Shown: positions 25,707 through 36,653 of the stretch, piece by piece
Layout of the letters: each line of letters begins with the position of its first letter
Position numbering within the stretch: the stretch's first letter is position 1
Assembly (NCBI GenBank): GCA_034927445.1
Contig: JAYFPZ010000042.1
Span: 7,126-71,125, forward strand
Origin: PHAA01 sp034927445
GTDB taxonomy: Bacteria; Bacillota; Syntrophomonadia; Syntrophomonadales; Syntrophomonadaceae
Direction of reading: 5' to 3'
Length of the DNA: 64,000 nucleotides
Notes under the pieces: generated by a model
What the model was told of the DNA's origin: nothing
Databases searched by the model: none
What the model saw: the letters and a program-made list of their open reading frames with translations, nothing else
Translations under genes and position numbers: made by a program

Positions 25707-28700
25707 GTTTCAATTCCTCAAAGGTAAGCTAAAAACGCTCTGAGGTTTGTTAATAAAAAGTTGAGCGAGGCTGTTTCAATTCCTCAAAGGTAAGCTAAAA
25801 ACAGGGCAAATTCTGGTGGTGAATCAATCCAAATGGGATGTTTCAATTCCTCAAAGGTAAGCTAAAAACCCCGGATTCCTTAAATATCAAGCTAGAGCAG
25901 TATCGTTTCAATTCCTCAAAGGTAAGCTAAAAACGCTTTTTCTTGCCGTCACTCTCGCTCATTTATATATGTTTCAATTCCTCAAAGGTAAGCTAAAAAC
26001 GCAGCGCGCGGGTCAATGGCAACAACCCTTTCTGTGTTTCAATTCCTCAAAGGTAAGCTAAAAACTCTTCACAGCGTCCCCGAGGAGAGAACACTTGTTT
26101 GTTTCAATTCCTCAAGGGTAAGCTAAAAACCGTGAACGGAATTATATCATGTATATGTTGGGTATGTTTCAATTCCTCAAAGGTAAGCTAAAAACAATAG
26201 CGAGGCAAGAACAGGAAGCACACATGGTTAGGTTTCAATTCCTCAAAGGTAAGCTAAAAACCTTAACCGATGCCACGATAGACGGCTACAACACGAGTTT
26301 CAATTCCTCAAAGGTAAGCTAAAAACCTAATGGGCTTTTTTCAATGCCCAGGTTAATTAAAGTTTCAATTCCTCAAAGGTAAGCTAAAAACTCTTCGGGT
26401 ATCTCTTGGTTAATAAACCATCTGTTGTTTCAATTCCTCAAAGGTAAGCTAAAAACATATGTCACCTGTGGTACCAACTACGGTATGGCCGTTTCAATTC
26501 CTCAAAGGTAAGCTAAAAACGGCAGCTTAACTTCTCCCAAGTAAAAGTTATACACGTTTCAATTCCTCAAAGGTAAGCTAAAAACCCGCTGCTTTCGATG
26601 TTCGGCTGGAAGATCTGTTAGTTTCAATTCCTCAAAGGTAAGCTAAAAACTATACCTGCTTTTTTAGCCGTGGCATTTACATCCTTGTTTCAATTCCTCA
26701 AAGGTAAGCTAAAAACCCGTCTTCTCCTTCGTGATCCACGTGTTCCTTATGAGTTTCAATTCCTCAAAGGTAAGCTAAAAACTATTAGCCGACATTTCAT
26801 ATGCTCCGCCGTTAGCGTTGTTTCAATTCCTCAAAGGTAAGCTAAAAACTCGAACTAAACAATATAAGAGAATTTGGCCTAACCAAGTTTCAATTCCTCA
26901 AAGGTAAGCTAAAAACGTAGATATTGTAGTGGCGGTAATACCGTTCATCCAGTTTCAATTCCTCAAAGGTAAGCTAAAAACTTTGCAGATACTCGTCAGA
27001 GGGTTTAATTAAATCTGTTTCAATTCCTCAAAGGTAAGCTAAAAACGCAGACCGGTTGTGACAGGCGGACCTGCTTCTTCCGTTTCAATTCCTCAAAGGT
27101 AAGCTAAAAACCATATGATGATATCAGCTCCCATGGCAATTATATTGGTTTCAATTCCTCAAAGGTAAGCTAAAAACGAACTCATGGGGGACCTGGTTCA
27201 GGCACTGGTTGAGGTTTCAATTCCTCAAAGGTAAGCTAAAAACAAAAAATGTATTTGGTTTTTTGGTTTTATGCTTTAGTTTCAATTCCTCAAAGGTAAG
27301 CTAAAAACACTTGGCGGTCTGTCATCTTATTTCCTCCTTTTATTTGTTTCAATTCCTCAAAGGTAAGCTAAAAACAGTGGTAAGAATGGCTATATAATGG
27401 GATTTGTAGAGGTTTCAATTCCTCAAAGGTAAGCTAAAAACCTTAGTCTTAGAGGGGGTGTAGTTATGTTACTCGTGTTTCAATTCCTCAAAGGTAAGCT
27501 AAACACGTCGTAAATGATCTTCACGGTGCTGCCGTCTTCGCTGTTTCAATTCCTCAAAGGTAAGCTAAAAACCCATGGTATTGTTAGCCAAAGCCTATGG
27601 ATTGTAACGTTTCAATTCCTCAAAGGTAAGCTAAAAACCAGGTTGCCCAGGTTCCAAGGTGGATCCACAAATATGTTTCAATTCCTCAAAGGTAAGCTAA
27701 AAACCTGACTGAACCCGGCATGGTCTGGGTTCTTCCTCCGTTTCAATTCCTCAAAGGTAAGCTAAAAACTTGGAAGATCTGGCTCAATGTTACGTTGAAG
27801 TCAAGTTTCAATTCCTCAAAGGTAAGCTAAAAACTATCACCCGGGATCAAGCTCCAGCAAGCCAATGATGAGTTTCAATTCCTCAAAGGTAAGCTAAAAA
27901 CTATATTCTTGCATAGTAATCTCCGTTATTTCTTCTTGTTTCAATTCCTCAAAGGTAAGCTAAAAACTAGACTTTTAATGAAAGACGGATTTGATGTCAA
28001 CAGTTTCAATTCCTCAAAGGTAAGCTAAAAACTCTGAGAATGTTACAAGAGGTTTTGGTGATTTAAAGTTTCAATTCCTCAAAGGTAAGCTAAAAACGGT
28101 ATTCCTGATTGGTGTCCGTTAGAAGATGTTTAAGTTTCAATTCCTCAAAGGTAAGCTAAAAACAAAATACCGCACGATTGCAAGCCATTGTGAACATTGG
28201 TTTCAATTCCTCAAAGGTAAGCTAAAAACAGATATAAAACTTGACTATGGAAGAGCCGGAAACTTGTTTCAATTCCTCAAAGGTAAGCTAAAAACTATAG
28301 GCATGGTTGGAACATCTTCTCCCCTCCTCTGTTTCAATTCCTCAAAGGTAAGCTAAAAACCCCAGGATCGCCTTTGTCACCTTTATCTCCCTTCCCACGT
28401 TTCAATTCCTCAAAGGTAAGCTAAAAACGGGCAGCACGCAGACCGCTTCGCTGGAGGCGGTTTTGTTTCAATTCCTCAAAGGTAAGCTAAAAACAAACAA
28501 CGTAGCATAGCCTAGGCCAACCAGTGCCCAGTTTCAATTCCTCAAAGGTAAGCTAAAAACAGGGAGGTAAAAGGTGAATGACCTAATCCCCCAGATTGTT
28601 TCAATTCCTCAAAGGTAAGCTAAAAACACATCGTCTTTTCGATAATCACCGCAAGGGTATATTTGTTTCAATTCCTCAAAGGTAAGCTAAAAACAGAAAA

Positions 28701-31262
28701 ACTGCAGTATGCGCTGGATGAGATTGCCAGTTTCAATTCCTCAAAGGTAAGCTAAAAACCCTTTTGTGCCTTCTCGCCGAAAACATAGAGATGGTGTTTC
28801 AATTCCTCAAAGGTAAGCTAAAAACGTTTTTAGGAGGGATGAGAATGTACACAGGATCATAGTTTCAATTCCTCAAAGGTAAGCTAAAAACAAGTATAGC
28901 GGCGGGAAAAAGAACTCCTGAATCAGTGTTTCAATTCCTCAAAGGTAAGCTAAAAACGCGCCTCAATGCGGGACAACTGAGTTCAGATGAGTAGTTTCAA
29001 TTCCTCAAAGGTAAGCTAAAAACTGATACGTTGATAGATATTATTGAGTCGTCTAATGAGTTTCAATTCCTCAAAGGTAAGCTAAAAACCCCGGCCCATG
29101 CCGCTCCGGGCATAATTATTGATGGGGTTTCAATTCCTCAAAGGTAAGCTAAAAACAACAGCAGGAATACCAGAGGGGTAAACCGAATTAAGTTTCAATT
29201 CCTCAAAGGTAAGCTAAAAACGATTATTTGGGTTCAAAGCAATTAGGAATTGCTGTGTTTCAATTCCTCAAAGGTAAGCTAAAAACATTGTCGATCCATT
29301 CCTTTTCCTCCGGCTTAATGTGTTTCAATTCCTCAAAGGTAAGCTAAAAACTTTGGTTGCCCCCGGAAGGAGATTCTGGCATACTAGTTTCAATTCCTCA
29401 AAGGTAAGCTAAAAACTATCCGCTTTCCCGAGGCGGACCCAACACGTCCGAGTTTCAATTCCTCAAAGGTAAGCTAAAAACATTGGGTCAAGGCTGTATC
29501 CGGTTTTGGTTATCTCGTTTCAATTCCTCAAAGGTAAGCTAAAAACATAATAAATCTGCTGCTTGTTTGTCTGTTAAGGTGGTTTCAATTCCTCAAAGGT
29601 AAGCTAAAAACTCTTCTCGCTTGCAAAGCCTTGGTGGCCGCTTTGTCGTTTCAATTCCTCAAAGGTAAGCTAAAAACTGATTAATACAGCCGAACCTACT
29701 ACTCTGATTGAAGTTTCAATTCCTCAAAGGTAAGCTAAAAACGAAACGGTTCTAGTCCCCCTATCACTATAGATTTTGGTTTCAATTCCTCAAAGGTAAG
29801 CTAAAAACGATAGTATCATCTACTCTTGTCCAAATTATATTCTGTTTCAATTCCTCAAAGGTAAGCTAAAAACATTTGTAATTAAACTATGACAAGTATT
29901 ACAAATGGTGTTTCAATTCCTCAAAGGTAAGCTAAAAACCGGAAGAGCCAAGAGCATGATTGCCTGGGTATGGCTGTTTCAATTCCTCAAAGGTAAGCTA
30001 AAAACAAAAACCCCTGCAATACCGCATTCCTACGATAATTAGTTTCAATTCCTCAAAGGTAAGCTAAAAACTTAGTTGTTGCTTATGTACGCCGCTGTTT
30101 TGAAAAGTTTCAATTCCTCAAAGGTAAGCTAAAAACTGATACCTTACTGGAGGCACTGGAGGCCGGACAGTGGTTTCAATTCCTCAAAGGTAAGCTAAAA
30201 ACGCAGAGCCCGTAGCACCGACATAATGAATCACAATAGTTTCAATTCCTCAAAGGTAAGCTAAAAACGGCGTCACCGCCAGAGTATTTTCGCCTGGTGA
30301 CAGGAGTTTCAATTCCTCAAAGGTAAGCTAAAAACTGCTGACGTTCTGACAAATAGGGATTTAGATATCCAGTTTCAATTCCTCAAAGGTAAGCTAAAAA
30401 CCCAGGAAGAGGACGGACCCATTAAAAAGCACTCGGGTTTCAATTCCTCAAAGGTAAGCTAAAAACCGTTTTGGTTTAATTCTTCGTAGGTGAACTGTCC
30501 CTGTTTCAATTCCTCAAAGGTAAGCTAAAAACGTGAACCTTTGCCCCCGGTTCTCTGTGAGCCTTTGGGGTTTCAATTCCTCAAAGGTAAGCTAAAAACA
30601 GGAACTACCTCTGCGGAGGCGGTCAACTATAAAATTGTTTCAATTCCTCAAAGGTAAGCTAAAAACCGGGTGCTTCGGTCGCGCCCCTCGCTGTCATATT
30701 CAAGTTTCAATTCCTCAAAGGTAAGCTAAAAACCGGCTTAGAGTTTTCGGTGTCAGACCACATGGCGGTGTTTCAATTCCTCAAAGGTAAGCTAAAAACG
30801 CAGAACAAACTGCACCAGCAGGCGGAAGCCGAACAGGTTTCAATTCCTCAAAGGTAAGCTAAAAACTTGGGGGAGCAAATACATGTATCGCATATGCAAA
30901 AGTTTCAATTCCTCAAAGGTAAGCTAAAAACGGCAAACCACTTGAACCGTTGTTCCTGGGTTCACGACGGTTTCAATTCCTCAAAGGTAAGCTAAAAACT
31001 CTCATCGCCGGTAATGACTTTATATATAGGGTCAAGTTTCAATTCCTCAAAGGTAAGCTAAAAACCAGTATCCCCATGGTATCCACCTGGTGAATTGGAG
31101 TTTCAATTCCTCAAAGGTAAGCTAAAAACGCTATGATGATCTGCCGAGGGACTGAGGGATTCTGAAGTTTCAATTCCTCAAAGGTAAGCTAAAAACAGCG
31201 AGATGTTCTTTGCTTACTGGTTTGCCATTATTGTTTCAATTCCTCAAAGGTAAGCTAAAAAC
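25707..31262 (-). CRISPR. CRISPR array, 85 repeats and 84 spacers
   Basis: By hand count, 85 copies of a 30-bp repeat at about 66-bp spacing, spacers 35-37 bp. On the plus strand the repeat runs from GTTTCAATTCCTC to GCTAAAAAC; on the minus strand it ends ATTGAAAC, the 5' handle typical of I-B and III repeats, so transcription is leftward and newest spacers should be near 31262. Only two variants were noticed: copy 7 (26101, AGGG for AAGG) and copy 28 (27477, AAACAC at the end). Several spacers carry AGGAGG-type sites before ATG, as phage genes would. It serves both the I-B and III-B effectors encoded to the right. Confidence 0.99.
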
Positions 31263-31429
31263 CCGTCCTAAACCCAATATTAAAAGGATAGCTTATTTTT
31301 CAATTTGAACAGCTATCCAGGAGCCAATCGTTTAAATATTTTCATAGTCCCTAAACAACCCATTTTGTTTTTGTCGTCGCCGCCCCATGTTTTAAACGGC
31401 ATTCCCGATCGACGACAATAATAGACTGT
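31263..31429 (-). promoter_or_regulatory. CRISPR leader with two inverted repeats
   Basis: AT-rich 167 bp between cas2 and the first repeat. It contains TTGTCGTCG (31371-31379) / CGACGACAA (31410-31418) and, 24 bp from the array, GGATAGCT (31286-31293) / AGCTATCC (31311-31318). These are candidates for integrase docking or cas2 transcript termination. No clear -10/-35 pair was picked. Confidence 0.7.
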
Positions 31430-31693
31430 CTATAGGAAGTTGTCTTCTCCCCCCTTCTTAACCCCAATAATCTCTCGTTCTGAGTATTTTGTGGTTCTAA
31501 ATGTATAAAACATGATTGAATCATAATCTTCATCAATAATATTTTTTAATTCCAACTTCAATTTTTTAAAACTACTCTCGTTTATTTCCCCTTCCAGAAC
31601 CGAGTTTTGCACCCAGTATAAATATTTCCGGGAAGTTTTCAACACCTTGCCTACCCTCTTCTGGGCAACATCGTACACTAATATTACAAACAA
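31430..31693 (-). CDS. cas2: CRISPR adaptation endonuclease-like subunit Cas2
   Basis: 87 aa, standard size. FVILVYDVAQKRVGKVLK with the conserved Asp after beta-1, SRKYLYWVQNSVLEGEI, then DEDYDSIMFYTF. Forms the spacer-integration complex with Cas1. TTG start after AGGAGG. Last gene of the cas operon; a second short open frame over its 3' end is a shadow. Confidence 0.96.
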   Translation of the reverse strand: MFVILVYDVAQKRVGKVLKTSRKYLYWVQNSVLEGEINESSFKKLKLELKNIIDEDYDSIMFYTFRTTKYSEREIIGVKKGGEDNFL

Positions 31694-31704
31694 AGCAATT
31701 CCTC

Positions 31705-32697
31705 CTACCAGCGTGAAACAAACGGTTCAAAATCCTTTTCTGCCATCAAATGCTTTTCCAATTTATATAATTCCATTCGCATCAACCTGCGATAAGATAC
31801 CTCTCGGCCCAGTTCACGGTGCTTGATAGTAGTCCTCAACCTATTTTCCCATTCTTCAACAAACACCTTTCTCCCCTTGTCGTTCAGTAAAATTCCATTA
31901 GCCTTATTTTCAAAGTGGGTGCTTTTTAGCATATTGCGGCCCAATAAAGAAAATATGAGTCTGTCCACCAGAATCGGTTTAAATATTTCCGAAATATCAA
32001 GATTAAGAGTAAAACGCCGAAAATTAGTAGTATGCAAATAGCCTATCCGAGGATCAAGATGGGTTTTATATACCTCGCTTAATACAGCTGTATAGGCCAG
32101 AGTATTGCCAAAACTGATAAGGGCATTAATTCTGTCCTGCGGAGGCCGCCGGTTACGCCCTCTAAAGGTAAAATCAGACTTATCAATAATAGTATTAAAA
32201 GCAGCATAGTAGGCCTCTCTGATATTACCCTCGATAGCCATTAGCTCATCTACAGTTTGGCATATCTCAATTTTTTTAGTTAATGACTCGATTTGCTGTA
32301 ATTCAACTTCCAGCTCTTTACCACGATTAATATAGTATCGCAATACATTTGTGATATTGGCGGCAGCTCCGGCAACAAACAGCTGCGCCAGCTGTAAACG
32401 TTTGCTTTCATCCATATAGTGCTCGGCCTGTTTTAAGATCATATAGCCTGAGTTCAGATGCTCACGCGGATAATAGGAACCCACATAGTACCCAAAATTA
32501 TTTAAAAAGTGCAGGATGATTTCTTTTTGGGTCATAAATTCCAGAAACCGTTTGTTAAGCGTGACTTCTCCGAATACGATTATTTCCTTGACATCTTCCA
32601 CCGGCAAATATTTTTTGCCTTCTTCGCTTTCAAAATACAGAGTATTGTCCTTGCGTTTGAATTCGCCGTCATTGAACACGTATATCGTCTTTTTCAT
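31705..32697 (-). CDS. cas1: CRISPR adaptation integrase Cas1 (I-B type)
   Basis: 330 aa. Two-domain Cas1 with the usual acidic/His site: Glu in GNIREAYYAAF, His in GYLHTTNFRRFTLNLD, and Asp in FKPILVD. Resembles the Cas1 of I-B loci. ATG follows AAGGTGGAATAGC. Eleven bases separate it from cas2. Confidence 0.97.
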   Translation of the reverse strand: MKKTIYVFNDGEFKRKDNTLYFESEEGKKYLPVEDVKEIIVFGEVTLNKRFLEFMTQKEIILHFLNNFGYYVGSYYPREHLNSGYMILKQAEHYMDESKRLQLAQLFVAGAAANITNVLRYYINRGKELEVELQQIESLTKKIEICQTVDELMAIEGNIREAYYAAFNTIIDKSDFTFRGRNRRPPQDRINALISFGNTLAYTAVLSEVYKTHLDPRIGYLHTTNFRRFTLNLDISEIFKPILVDRLIFSLLGRNMLKSTHFENKANGILLNDKGRKVFVEEWENRLRTTIKHRELGREVSYRRLMRMELYKLEKHLMAEKDFEPFVSRW

Positions 32698-32712
32698 GCT
32701 ATTCCACCTTCG

Positions 32713-33231
32713 TTAAGCCCAGCAAAACTCGCTGTAGGCGCAGTTTTTACAGTATTTGTTCTTGACTGGTTCCGGAGCCAAATCCTTGCTTACAATATTT
32801 TCTATATTATTAATCGCCGTTCTTATTTCAGCTTCGGCTATTTCATCCAAAAGCACTTCGATTTTCTTTTTCTCTTCCGGTATTAGCAGTTCCCCCCTCG
32901 CGTTGATGCCAATGTCCTTTAACTGCAACAGATAAAATAAAAGCTGCCTGCTAGCACTGTCAATAAATCGTGAGGATTTCTTCACTTCCCCTATTACCAA
33001 ATCGCCATTCTCAGTTTTTATAAGGTCTATCTTGGCATTACCCAGATCAATCTCCTTTTTGTCGCGGGGGTAGCTATTCTCGCCAATTATTCTGCCGATA
33101 AGGATATTTTCATTGTCCTCATCGGGAAATAATTGATGAGACATTAGCCATACTTCACGCTTGCATATGTAATAGTACCAGACCAAAGTACCAGTAACCT
33201 GAAAATCCAAAATCTTATCCTCCGTGATCAT
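32713..33231 (-). CDS. cas4: Cas4 exonuclease, PAM-selecting adaptation factor
   Basis: About 172 aa RecB-like nuclease with Fe-S cluster. ICKREVWL gives the first Cys; CKNCAYSEFC at the C-terminus gives the other three. Nuclease residues fall in AKIDLIKTENGDLVIGEVKK. Trims and orients prespacers for Cas1-Cas2. ATG 33229-33231 is chosen; a TTG 9 bases upstream is possible, neither with a strong ribosome site. Confidence 0.93.
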   Translation of the reverse strand: MITEDKILDFQVTGTLVWYYYICKREVWLMSHQLFPDEDNENILIGRIIGENSYPRDKKEIDLGNAKIDLIKTENGDLVIGEVKKSSRFIDSASRQLLFYLLQLKDIGINARGELLIPEEKKKIEVLLDEIAEAEIRTAINNIENIVSKDLAPEPVKNKYCKNCAYSEFCWA

Positions 33232-33255
33232 AAAATCCAAGCCTATAAAAACAAT

Positions 33256-33471
33256 TTATATCGTAATCTCAACCTCGCGAATACTGACAAAGCTAGTCTT
33301 ATATTCATTTTCCGGCTGATTGGACTCCAGATATGATGGCCCCTCGTACCCGCTCATCCAATTCGTCCGGATCCCGGGCCTAGGTGTAACATCCGAGCAA
33401 AGCGGGAACACTGGCCACATAAAGACCTTCTTCCTCCCTCTCAATTAGTACCGTAAAGCGGCGTTTTCCAT
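33256..33471 (-). pseudogene. Decayed HicB-like antitoxin inside the cas operon
   Basis: Between cas3 and cas4. Leftward one frame reads FTVLIEREEEGLYVASVPA, continuing LLGCYT, then a TAG, then ARDPDELDERVRGAI; a second frame then gives NEYKTSFVSIREVEITI to a TAA. That is the course of HicB-family proteins, whose intact members read CYTQ at the stop (CAG to TAG). The ATG at 33471 follows AGAGAGG but is in a third frame. So there are at least three lesions. No HicA toxin gene is seen beside it. Confidence 0.7.
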
Positions 33472-33500
33472 GGGGTTACCTCTCTAAGCATTTTATGAAG

Positions 33501-35939
33501 CTACCAGATTGCATGCGCGTCACCGTACGTAACTAAGCCGGTCGCGCCATGCCCGTCTTTTTTATAATAAACATCTGCTATATCCAGACTTATATGGAAT
33601 ACTCCCCCCACCATATCGGAGGCAAACGGATAGAGCCATTTCGCATTATTCTGCACTGAAATAATGTACTGCTGAAATATGTTTTTGAAACGATAGAATT
33701 CCTCTTTGCGCTGCCATTTATCTTCAATTTTACTTAGATTCAAAAATCGATTCCAAATCTCGCGGGCGGTGGCGTCAATCTCGACAAAAATATCCGCCTT
33801 CTCATAATTCTCGTCAATAAGCTTAAATTCCCTGATCTTGTTGTAATTTAACGAATATACCGCCTCTAAAACGTTTTGCGATTCGGCATCAGAAAGAATG
33901 CCCTGATTCAACAGCTTATAGTAGCCGCTGCTCATATCGTAAAAATCTTTTTCCTGGATAGAACCCTGGACGGAACATGCATTTATAGTCTTTTGAGTTG
34001 CATTCAACAATGTGCTGTCGTATATGTACGATGAATCCGGCTTTTGCCCACGCTTTATATAATAAAGCTTCACCACTCCCTGGCCTTTTAGCTGGTTGCG
34101 GTTGCACCTGCCAGCTACTTGATTTACTGAATCAAGCGGTCCCATGTCTCTGAACACAATATCCAGGTCAATGTCCACCCCGGCCTCTATCAATTGCGTA
34201 CTGACTACTATTTTGCGTTTTTCTCGCTTTTGCTTGATATGATCGATTCTATTTTTTCTTTCGATCGGGACCACATGGGACGATAAATAAAAAAATTCAT
34301 TTTTATCGGCGTCCAGGGCCTCAATAAGTGCTTTATACATTAGCTGCGCTGATTTAATCGTGTTCATTACCACCAAGATATCTTTTTCTGCGTGAGTTAA
34401 AGCTTCTTGTATAACACTCTCCTGGAAATCGCTGAGATCAATGATCGTTTCAATATGCGGCTCCAGCTTGATGCGGTTCAAGGCGCAGTAATAATGCTCT
34501 TTGTTCGGCACCAATTCATGTATTTCGTCTTCCGGAAATATCAACGGCAGGGTAGCGGTAACCAGTACAAAATATGTATCCATATTGCGTGCCATATAAT
34601 TGCATATTTGCCGCAGCAGCTGCCAGTACCGGTGCGGAACGGCCTGCACTTCATCCAGGATGACGATCGCATTGGCAATTCTGTGCAATTTTCTGGAAGC
34701 GGCATTGCGGTTGGTAATCAAACTATGAAACAATTGCACAAAGGTGGTAACGATAATTGACGAATTCCATCCTTCGATAATGAATCGGGCTTCCAGCGGC
34801 GAGTACTCCAAATGCTCATCCTCATTTTCCTGCACCTTATAAAACCCGTCCGCCAGATAATGATGCTTCAGCAGAACGTTATTGCCCGGCTCTGAACCGG
34901 TCACTTCAGTAAATACCTGGTTAAAAACATGATAATTCTGATCAATTATGCTGGTAAAAGGGAGAGCATATACTATGGATCGGCTAATATTATCCCGGGA
35001 GTACAGCAACTCCCTCAGCTTCACCGCCACCGACAGGGCGTTCAAGGTTTTTCCCGTCCCGGTGGGAACATTAATCGATAGTATATGCTGGTCTTTCTCC
35101 AGGACAGTCTCCACTCTGACCGCATCTTGGTAAATTTCATTTCTGAGTACGTTCATTGGGTTATCCGCCTGCTCATATCCCATCATACGCCGGTAATCAT
35201 CCACCAAGCTGCCCGGTATGCGATTGCCGGCATACTCTTGATTAAGCCCAGCGGCATCGCTTTTATCAGCGTCCACCAGCAACGAGTAGAACAAAGCATT
35301 AATGAAATAATAGTCCAGTTTCCGTTCCTTGCCCAATTTCCGGGCTAATTGGCGGACAGATTGCATATCCTTGTCATAATCGTCTATTCTCTCTTCAAAC
35401 CAGTTGTAATTACAATGTTGCAGGCATGGTACCAGGGTTAAAATATTTGCCAACAACTCATCAAATAATCCCGCGTCAGTATCATTTATATACCCGGTGA
35501 TAATACCGGTTTTACACTTAGCCGTCTCTTCACCCGGGGAGTTCAAATCCCCATGATGGCGCTGTATCGCCAAAAGCGCGGCTATAGGCAGATAATCTGC
35601 ATACTGGCCTTCTCCATATTGCACTTTCAAATATTCCCGCACCAAATAGTAGCCGCAAAAAGCTCCCATAGGGCTGTGCCTGGTTTCGGGATGGTTTTTC
35701 ATCTTCAGTTTTTCTTCCGGGTCGTCCAGCTGCAGATAGACTTGAAAGGACTGGGTGGACTTGCCCAGATCATGGGCAAGTCCGATAATGCAAGCAATGT
35801 CTGCCAGAATGACCCTGTTAACAATAAAATTGAGCTTGAGACTGCTTATCCAATTTTTAGCAGTTTGGCCTACATTGCGCAAATGATCAGCCAATAATTT
35901 TTCAGGATGGGAAAAGAGCTTGTCACATGAATACGACAT
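33501..35939 (-). CDS. cas3: Cas3 helicase-nuclease (type I-B)
   Basis: About 812 aa. N-terminal HD nuclease (HD in IGLAHDLGKSTQSF near 58), then superfamily 2 helicase: Walker A NVPTGTGKTLNAL, DEVQ box VILDEVQAVP, LVTATLP, VSTQLIEAGVDID, and QVAGRCNRN. Recruited by Cascade to degrade target DNA. The third-codon ATG (35937-35939) follows GGTGGGGG by 6 nt. Overlaps cas5 by 17 bp. Confidence 0.97.
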   Translation of the reverse strand: MSYSCDKLFSHPEKLLADHLRNVGQTAKNWISSLKLNFIVNRVILADIACIIGLAHDLGKSTQSFQVYLQLDDPEEKLKMKNHPETRHSPMGAFCGYYLVREYLKVQYGEGQYADYLPIAALLAIQRHHGDLNSPGEETAKCKTGIITGYINDTDAGLFDELLANILTLVPCLQHCNYNWFEERIDDYDKDMQSVRQLARKLGKERKLDYYFINALFYSLLVDADKSDAAGLNQEYAGNRIPGSLVDDYRRMMGYEQADNPMNVLRNEIYQDAVRVETVLEKDQHILSINVPTGTGKTLNALSVAVKLRELLYSRDNISRSIVYALPFTSIIDQNYHVFNQVFTEVTGSEPGNNVLLKHHYLADGFYKVQENEDEHLEYSPLEARFIIEGWNSSIIVTTFVQLFHSLITNRNAASRKLHRIANAIVILDEVQAVPHRYWQLLRQICNYMARNMDTYFVLVTATLPLIFPEDEIHELVPNKEHYYCALNRIKLEPHIETIIDLSDFQESVIQEALTHAEKDILVVMNTIKSAQLMYKALIEALDADKNEFFYLSSHVVPIERKNRIDHIKQKREKRKIVVSTQLIEAGVDIDLDIVFRDMGPLDSVNQVAGRCNRNQLKGQGVVKLYYIKRGQKPDSSYIYDSTLLNATQKTINACSVQGSIQEKDFYDMSSGYYKLLNQGILSDAESQNVLEAVYSLNYNKIREFKLIDENYEKADIFVEIDATAREIWNRFLNLSKIEDKWQRKEEFYRFKNIFQQYIISVQNNAKWLYPFASDMVGGVFHISLDIADVYYKKDGHGATGLVTYGDAHAIW

Positions 35940-36645
35940 TCTCATCCCCCACCTTTACGATCCCGGCCACTTTACTGGTTATGCTCATGGCATTCAGATC
36001 AAAGAGCACCGGTTTATAGTCTAACACTTCCCGATTATCTTTCATTCTTGTAGATACGACTTCCTTCGTATACTGCCGGTTTGCTTCCAATCTGATTACT
36101 TGGCTGTCCGTTTGCATGTTTGCGTCCAGAGGAATAACCGAATGGACGCTGTTATATTCCCCGGGCAATTCCTGGGCTTCATACAGGCCGACATAGGCAA
36201 ACCCTGCCAGCATTTGCGCAGTTCCCAAGCATAAGGTATAGATTGTTTTATGGGCCGCCAGCATTTCCTCTAATTGCTGCATAAGCTTCATATCATCATG
36301 GCTGAAAAATATTCTGAAACGCGCATCTTTCAAATACTCGTATTTGATCTGGCTGCGCTGTTTTATGCGATTAAACATCGGTCCCGCGCTTTTGGTTTCA
36401 ATGACATTAATGCCGGTTCTGATTTTTTTGACCGGATTGATAATTCTTACGGCTACCCTGGTATTGTCAGCCGAGAAACTTTGCCAATAGCTTTCCTTGT
36501 CTATGCCCAGTATGGCCGCTACGATGCCAATCACCGCCGTCGGCGGAGGAAAAGAGAAAGTCAGCGGCGACGCGGTCGTGTGAAATTTCTTAAAATGCCC
36601 GTAATCGCCCCATATATCGAATACAATAACCTTCACCTCAATCAC
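35923..36645 (-). CDS. cas5b: Cas5 of type I-B Cascade
   Basis: About 240 aa RAMP protein: VFDIWGDYGHFKKFHTTASP and SFPPPTAVIGIVAAILG at the N-terminus are the Cas5h/Cas5b signature. Holds the crRNA 5' handle in Cascade. Starts with GTG (36643-36645) or a GTG three codons later. Nine bases after cas7. Confidence 0.93.
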   Translation of the reverse strand: MIEVKVIVFDIWGDYGHFKKFHTTASPLTFSFPPPTAVIGIVAAILGIDKESYWQSFSADNTRVAVRIINPVKKIRTGINVIETKSAGPMFNRIKQRSQIKYEYLKDARFRIFFSHDDMKLMQQLEEMLAAHKTIYTLCLGTAQMLAGFAYVGLYEAQELPGEYNSVHSVIPLDANMQTDSQVIRLEANRQYTKEVVSTRMKDNREVLDYKPVLFDLNAMSITSKVAGIVKVGDENVVFM

Positions 36646-36653
36646 TTCCTCAT

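Noticed and set aside
27514..28356. Open frames inside the CRISPR array that repeat FQFLKGKLKT
   Set aside because: They are the repeat read through because repeat plus spacer is often a multiple of three; no start or ribosome site.
31351..31536. 61-aa leftward open frame over the 3' end of cas2
   Set aside because: Different frame of cas2 and the leader; the leader dyads explain the sequence.
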